A stretch of 8,430 nucleotides of DNA, taken from Achromobacter sp. Its GTDB lineage: Bacteria; Pseudomonadota; Gammaproteobacteria; Burkholderiales; Burkholderiaceae_B. A program made the position numbers and the translations under genes. Positions 6,166-8,430 of this stretch are shown one piece after another. The DNA is taken from the NCBI GenBank assembly GCA_003454835.1, contig DMTA01000446.1:1-8430 (forward strand), written 5' to 3'. Every line of letters starts with the position of its first letter. Position 1 is the first letter of the stretch. The notes beneath the pieces were generated by a model, which saw only the letters and a program-made list of their open reading frames with translations, was not told where the DNA came from and did not search any database.

Positions 6166-7445
6166 TCGCCACCGCCTTGACACTGCTGCTCGTCCTGATC
6201 GGTCTGTCGATTCCCGTGGGCGCCGCGCTCGGCGTGCTTGGCCTGATCCTGGACCCGATGTTCTCGATGCTGCCGCTGACGCGGGCCATCGGCGAGATTT
6301 CCTGGAGTTCGAACAACGAGTTCCTGCTGGTCGCGATTCCGCTGTTCATCATGCTGGGCGAGGTGCTGCTGCGCGCCGGCTTTGCCGAGCGCATGTACGG
6401 CGCGATGAGCCTGTGGCTGTCGTGGCTGCCGGGCGGGCTGATGCACGCGAATATTGGCGCCTCGACGCTGTTCTCGGCCACTTCCGGGTCCAGCGTGGCA
6501 ACGGCGGCCACCGTCGGCACCGTCGCCATACCGCAGATCCGCAAGTACGGCTACAACGAGCCCCTGTTCCTCGGCAGCCTTGCCGCGGGCGGCACGCTGG
6601 GCATCCTGATTCCGCCGTCGATCAACCTTGTCATCTATGGCGTGCTGACGAACTCGTCGGTGCCCAAGCTGTACCTGGCCGGCATCATTCCAGGCTTCGC
6701 CATGGCGGCGCTGTTCATGCTGACAGTCGTCATCGCCTGCCTGGCCAAGCCCTCATGGGGCGGCAAGAAAATCCACGCGACGTGGGGCGAACGCTTCGCC
6801 AGCCTGGTGCATCTGGCCCCGCCGCTTGGCATCTTCTTTCTCGTGGTCGGTTCGATCTACGCAGGACTTGCGACGCCGACGGAGGCCGCCGCGCTGGGCG
6901 TGCTGGGCGCATTCATCCTGGCGGCATGGTTCCGCCGCCTGACATGGTCGATGCTGCGCGAAGTGCTGGAAGGCACGATGCGTTCCACCGCCATGATCAT
7001 GCTGATCGTCATCGCAGCCAGCTTCCTGAACTTCATCATGTCCGCGACGGGCCTGACCGACGCACTGACCAAATCCATCACAGGCCTCGGCCTGTCGCCC
7101 GGCTGGATGCTCCTGATCGTGGTGATCTTCTACTTGGTGCTGGGCTGCTTCATGGAGACGCTGTCCATGATGATCACGACGATTCCCATCGTGGCGCCCA
7201 TCATGATCGCGTTGGGTTATGACCCCATCTGGCTCGGCATTGTGATCATCATCCTGGTGGAGGCTGCCTTGATCACGCCGCCCGTCGGTCTGAACCTGTT
7301 CGTCGTGCAGAGCCTGCGCAAAAGCGGTTCCATGAGCGCCGTGATTGTCGGCAGCCTGCCGTTCGTGGCCGCCATGTTCGTGATGCTGGCGCTGCTGGCG
7401 TTCTGGCCCGACGTCGCGCTGTGGCTGCCGCGCGTCTTCGGTTGA
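6162..7445 (+). CDS. dctM: TRAP transporter large permease subunit, DctM family
   Basis: This is the transport-catalysing subunit: an inner-membrane, ion-coupled (usually Na+) secondary transporter of the elevator type. Its 427 residues match the family, and hydrophobic segments run the full length. Recognisable blocks are N-N-E-F-L-L-V-A-I-P-L-F-I-M-L-G near 51-66, S-A-T-S-G-S-S-V-A-T-A-A-T-V-G near 105-119, the re-entrant hairpin motif GILIPPS (147-153), GLATPTEAAA (235-244), and ITPPVGLNLFV (371-381). The two Gly/Pro/Ser-Thr-rich regions are the expected cation and substrate sites in this family. ATG 6162 lies in an ATGA overlap with dctQ, preceded by AAAGGGAG at about 6148-6154. No missing key segment or frameshift is seen. 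The substrate cannot be deduced from this subunit. Confidence 0.96.
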   Translation: MIATALTLLLVLIGLSIPVGAALGVLGLILDPMFSMLPLTRAIGEISWSSNNEFLLVAIPLFIMLGEVLLRAGFAERMYGAMSLWLSWLPGGLMHANIGASTLFSATSGSSVATAATVGTVAIPQIRKYGYNEPLFLGSLAAGGTLGILIPPSINLVIYGVLTNSSVPKLYLAGIIPGFAMAALFMLTVVIACLAKPSWGGKKIHATWGERFASLVHLAPPLGIFFLVVGSIYAGLATPTEAAALGVLGAFILAAWFRRLTWSMLREVLEGTMRSTAMIMLIVIAASFLNFIMSATGLTDALTKSITGLGLSPGWMLLIVVIFYLVLGCFMETLSMMITTIPIVAPIMIALGYDPIWLGIVIIILVEAALITPPVGLNLFVVQSLRKSGSMSAVIVGSLPFVAAMFVMLALLAFWPDVALWLPRVFG

Positions 7446-7461
7446 CGACTCTTAGATTCCC

Positions 7462-7500
7462 GCGCGGCCTGTCGGCCGTGCCGCTTCCCACTTTCTTCTT
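7462..7500 (+). terminator. GC hairpin with pyrimidine-rich tail between dctM and the DUF2848 gene
   Basis: GCGCGGCC, a TGTC loop and GGCCGTGC form an 8-bp stem containing one G-U pair (7462-7481). It is followed by CGCTTCCCACTTTCTTCTTC, which is T-rich but interrupted. This lies 17 nt after the dctM stop and could be a weak intrinsic terminator lowering expression of the downstream genes. Since those genes point the same way after only 67 bp, some read-through is expected. Confidence 0.4.
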
Positions 7501-7512
7501 CGCAGGACTGAT

Positions 7513-8196
7513 ATGAAAGCCGTATTCAAGATCGACGACGCCAATCCCCGTCAGGTGGAAGTGGCCTTCAATAGCGTGATCGTGGCGGGCTGGGCCGGGC
7601 GCGACATGGCTGCCATCGAACACCACATCGAGGAACTGGCCGCGATCGGCGTGCCGCGTCCGAGCAGCGTGCCGCTGTATTACCGCATCGCCGAGAACCA
7701 GCTTACCCAGTCCGCCAACGTGCAGGCGCTGGGCGAGGAATCGTCGGGCGAGGTCGAGACGTTTGTCTTTGCGGTCGATGGCGAGATGTACGTCAGCATC
7801 GCGTCCGACCATACCGACCGCAAGCTGGAGACGGTCAGCGTGGCGATGTCCAAGCAGGTCTGCGTGAAGCCCGTGGGCGCCGAAGCCTGGCGTCTCGCCG
7901 AAGTGGCGGGGCACTGGGACGAGCTGATCATCCGTGCCTACATCGTCGAGAACGGCGAGAAGGTGCTGTATCAGGAAGGGCCGCTGTCCACGTTGCGCAC
8001 GCCGCAGGATCTGATTGCGGGATACACGGGCGGCGGCGCCGTCCTGCCCGAGGGCGCAGGCATGACCTGCGGCACGGTGGCCGCCATCGGCGGCATCCGC
8101 CCGGCAGCGGACTTCACGATGGAACTGCACGATCCGCGCCTGAATCGCACGCTGCGCCACCGCTATCATGTCGAGTCGCTGCCCGTGGTCGCCTGA
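7513..8196 (+). CDS. DUF2848 family protein, function unknown
   Basis: This 227-residue soluble protein has no signal peptide or membrane segment. I recognise the DUF2848 pattern: V-S-I-A-S-D-H-T-D-R-K-L-E at 94-106, M-S-K-Q-V-C-V-K at 112-119, the HWDEL block at 134-138, Y-Q-E-G at 153-156, C-G-T at 186-188, G-G-I at 193-195, and E-L-H-D-P at 204-208. The pattern of a late Gly-Thr plus a closing beta-rich region resembles fumarylacetoacetate hydrolase-like folds, so a metal-dependent hydrolase or lyase is possible, but I cannot confirm this. ATG 7513 has AGGA 5 nt upstream. It stands 67 bp after dctM and 90 bp before an amidase, so it probably acts on the imported compound or its hydrolysis product. 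No enzyme activity is known to me for this family. Confidence 0.82.
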   Translation: MKAVFKIDDANPRQVEVAFNSVIVAGWAGRDMAAIEHHIEELAAIGVPRPSSVPLYYRIAENQLTQSANVQALGEESSGEVETFVFAVDGEMYVSIASDHTDRKLETVSVAMSKQVCVKPVGAEAWRLAEVAGHWDELIIRAYIVENGEKVLYQEGPLSTLRTPQDLIAGYTGGGAVLPEGAGMTCGTVAAIGGIRPAADFTMELHDPRLNRTLRHRYHVESLPVVA

Positions 8197-8286
8197 TGGC
8201 CGCCACGCTCGGCGTTGAATCCGGGCGCGTTCCGCGCGAAGGCGTCCGTCCGCACACTTACGCCGCCAGGCGGCATTAGGACAATG

Positions 8287-8430
8287 ATGGTTTCGACCCT
8301 GAATGATCTGACCTCGGCCCTGCGTGAGGGCCGCAGCACTTCCGTCGCGCTGACCGAAGCCGCGCTTGCGCGGGCCCAGGATCCGGCGGGTGAGGGCGCT
8401 CGCGCATTCACCAAGCTCTACGCCGACTCG
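8287..8430 (+). CDS. Amidase-signature family enzyme (3' truncated by window edge)
   Basis: The first 48 codons of a gene run in frame off the right edge. The visible protein starts MVSTLNDLTSALREGRSTS and continues V-A-L-T-E-A-A-L-A-R-A-Q-D-P-A-G-E-G-A-R-A-F-T-K-L-Y. This is the N-terminal helical segment typical of amidase-signature enzymes (L-x-x-G-x-x-S/T-S-x-x-L-T-E-x-x-L-x-R). The Ser-cisSer-Lys catalytic triad would lie beyond the window and cannot be checked. Two adjacent ATG codons occur at 8284 and 8287. AGGA at 8278-8281 is 2 nt from the first and 5 nt from the second, so 8287 is preferred. The reaction would be hydrolysis of an amide to acid and ammonia or amine. Co-direction with the TRAP genes suggests it acts on the imported substrate. 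Confidence 0.8.
   Translation, partial: MVSTLNDLTSALREGRSTSVALTEAALARAQDPAGEGARAFTKLYADS

Noticed and set aside
5203..6183. 326-codon minus-strand open frame opposite the dctP end and dctQ
   Set aside because: It spans two real genes and the intergenic palindrome, and its product is His/Arg/Gln-rich low complexity, as expected of a third-position shadow.
7273..8169. 298-codon minus-strand open frame opposite dctM end and DUF2848 gene
   Set aside because: A shadow frame with no motif, no credible ribosome site, and full overlap with better-supported genes.

Overview
The window is uniformly GC-rich, densely coded DNA with no mobile element, CRISPR array or RNA gene that I can recognise. FabV, an orphan LolD/YbbA-type ABC ATPase, an EamA permease, a LysR regulator and a TRAP operon together suggest a betaproteobacterium of the Burkholderiales, most likely an Achromobacter/Bordetella-type Alcaligenaceae. 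That placement rests on gene content and composition, not on a search.

Left part (1-1964). The 3' half of an ABC-transporter ATPase gene is followed by a short secreted protein of 100 residues that carries a type 1 fimbrial-like N-terminal motif. Next is a convergent junction with two hairpins, one of them a perfect 24-bp palindrome. On the minus strand lies fabV, encoding the triclosan-insensitive enoyl-ACP reductase with its Y-x8-K catalytic pair intact. A plausible fabV promoter sits in the 118-bp gap upstream.

Middle (2083-4366). A minus-strand EamA/DMT permease and a plus-strand LysR regulator are divergent, separated by 93 bp. A 340-bp non-coding stretch with an AT-rich island follows the regulator.

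Right part (4367-8430). A plus-strand cluster encodes a complete TRAP transporter: periplasmic receptor DctP, small permease DctQ and large permease DctM. It is followed by a DUF2848-type protein and the first 48 codons of an amidase-signature enzyme. dctQ and dctM overlap by ATGA. dctP is separated from dctQ by 131 bp containing a very strong perfect palindrome, which probably sets receptor-to-permease stoichiometry. A weaker GC hairpin with a pyrimidine-rich tail lies between dctM and the DUF2848 gene.

The working reading is an uptake-and-hydrolysis cassette. The TRAP system imports an organic acid, probably one carrying an amide, and the DUF2848 protein and amidase process it. The LysR protein upstream may control this cassette, the divergent permease, or both. 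The substrate is not readable from sequence. I found no clearly novel defence, mobile or RNA system. The DUF2848/amidase/TRAP cassette and the small fimbrial-like protein are the parts with unknown biology.
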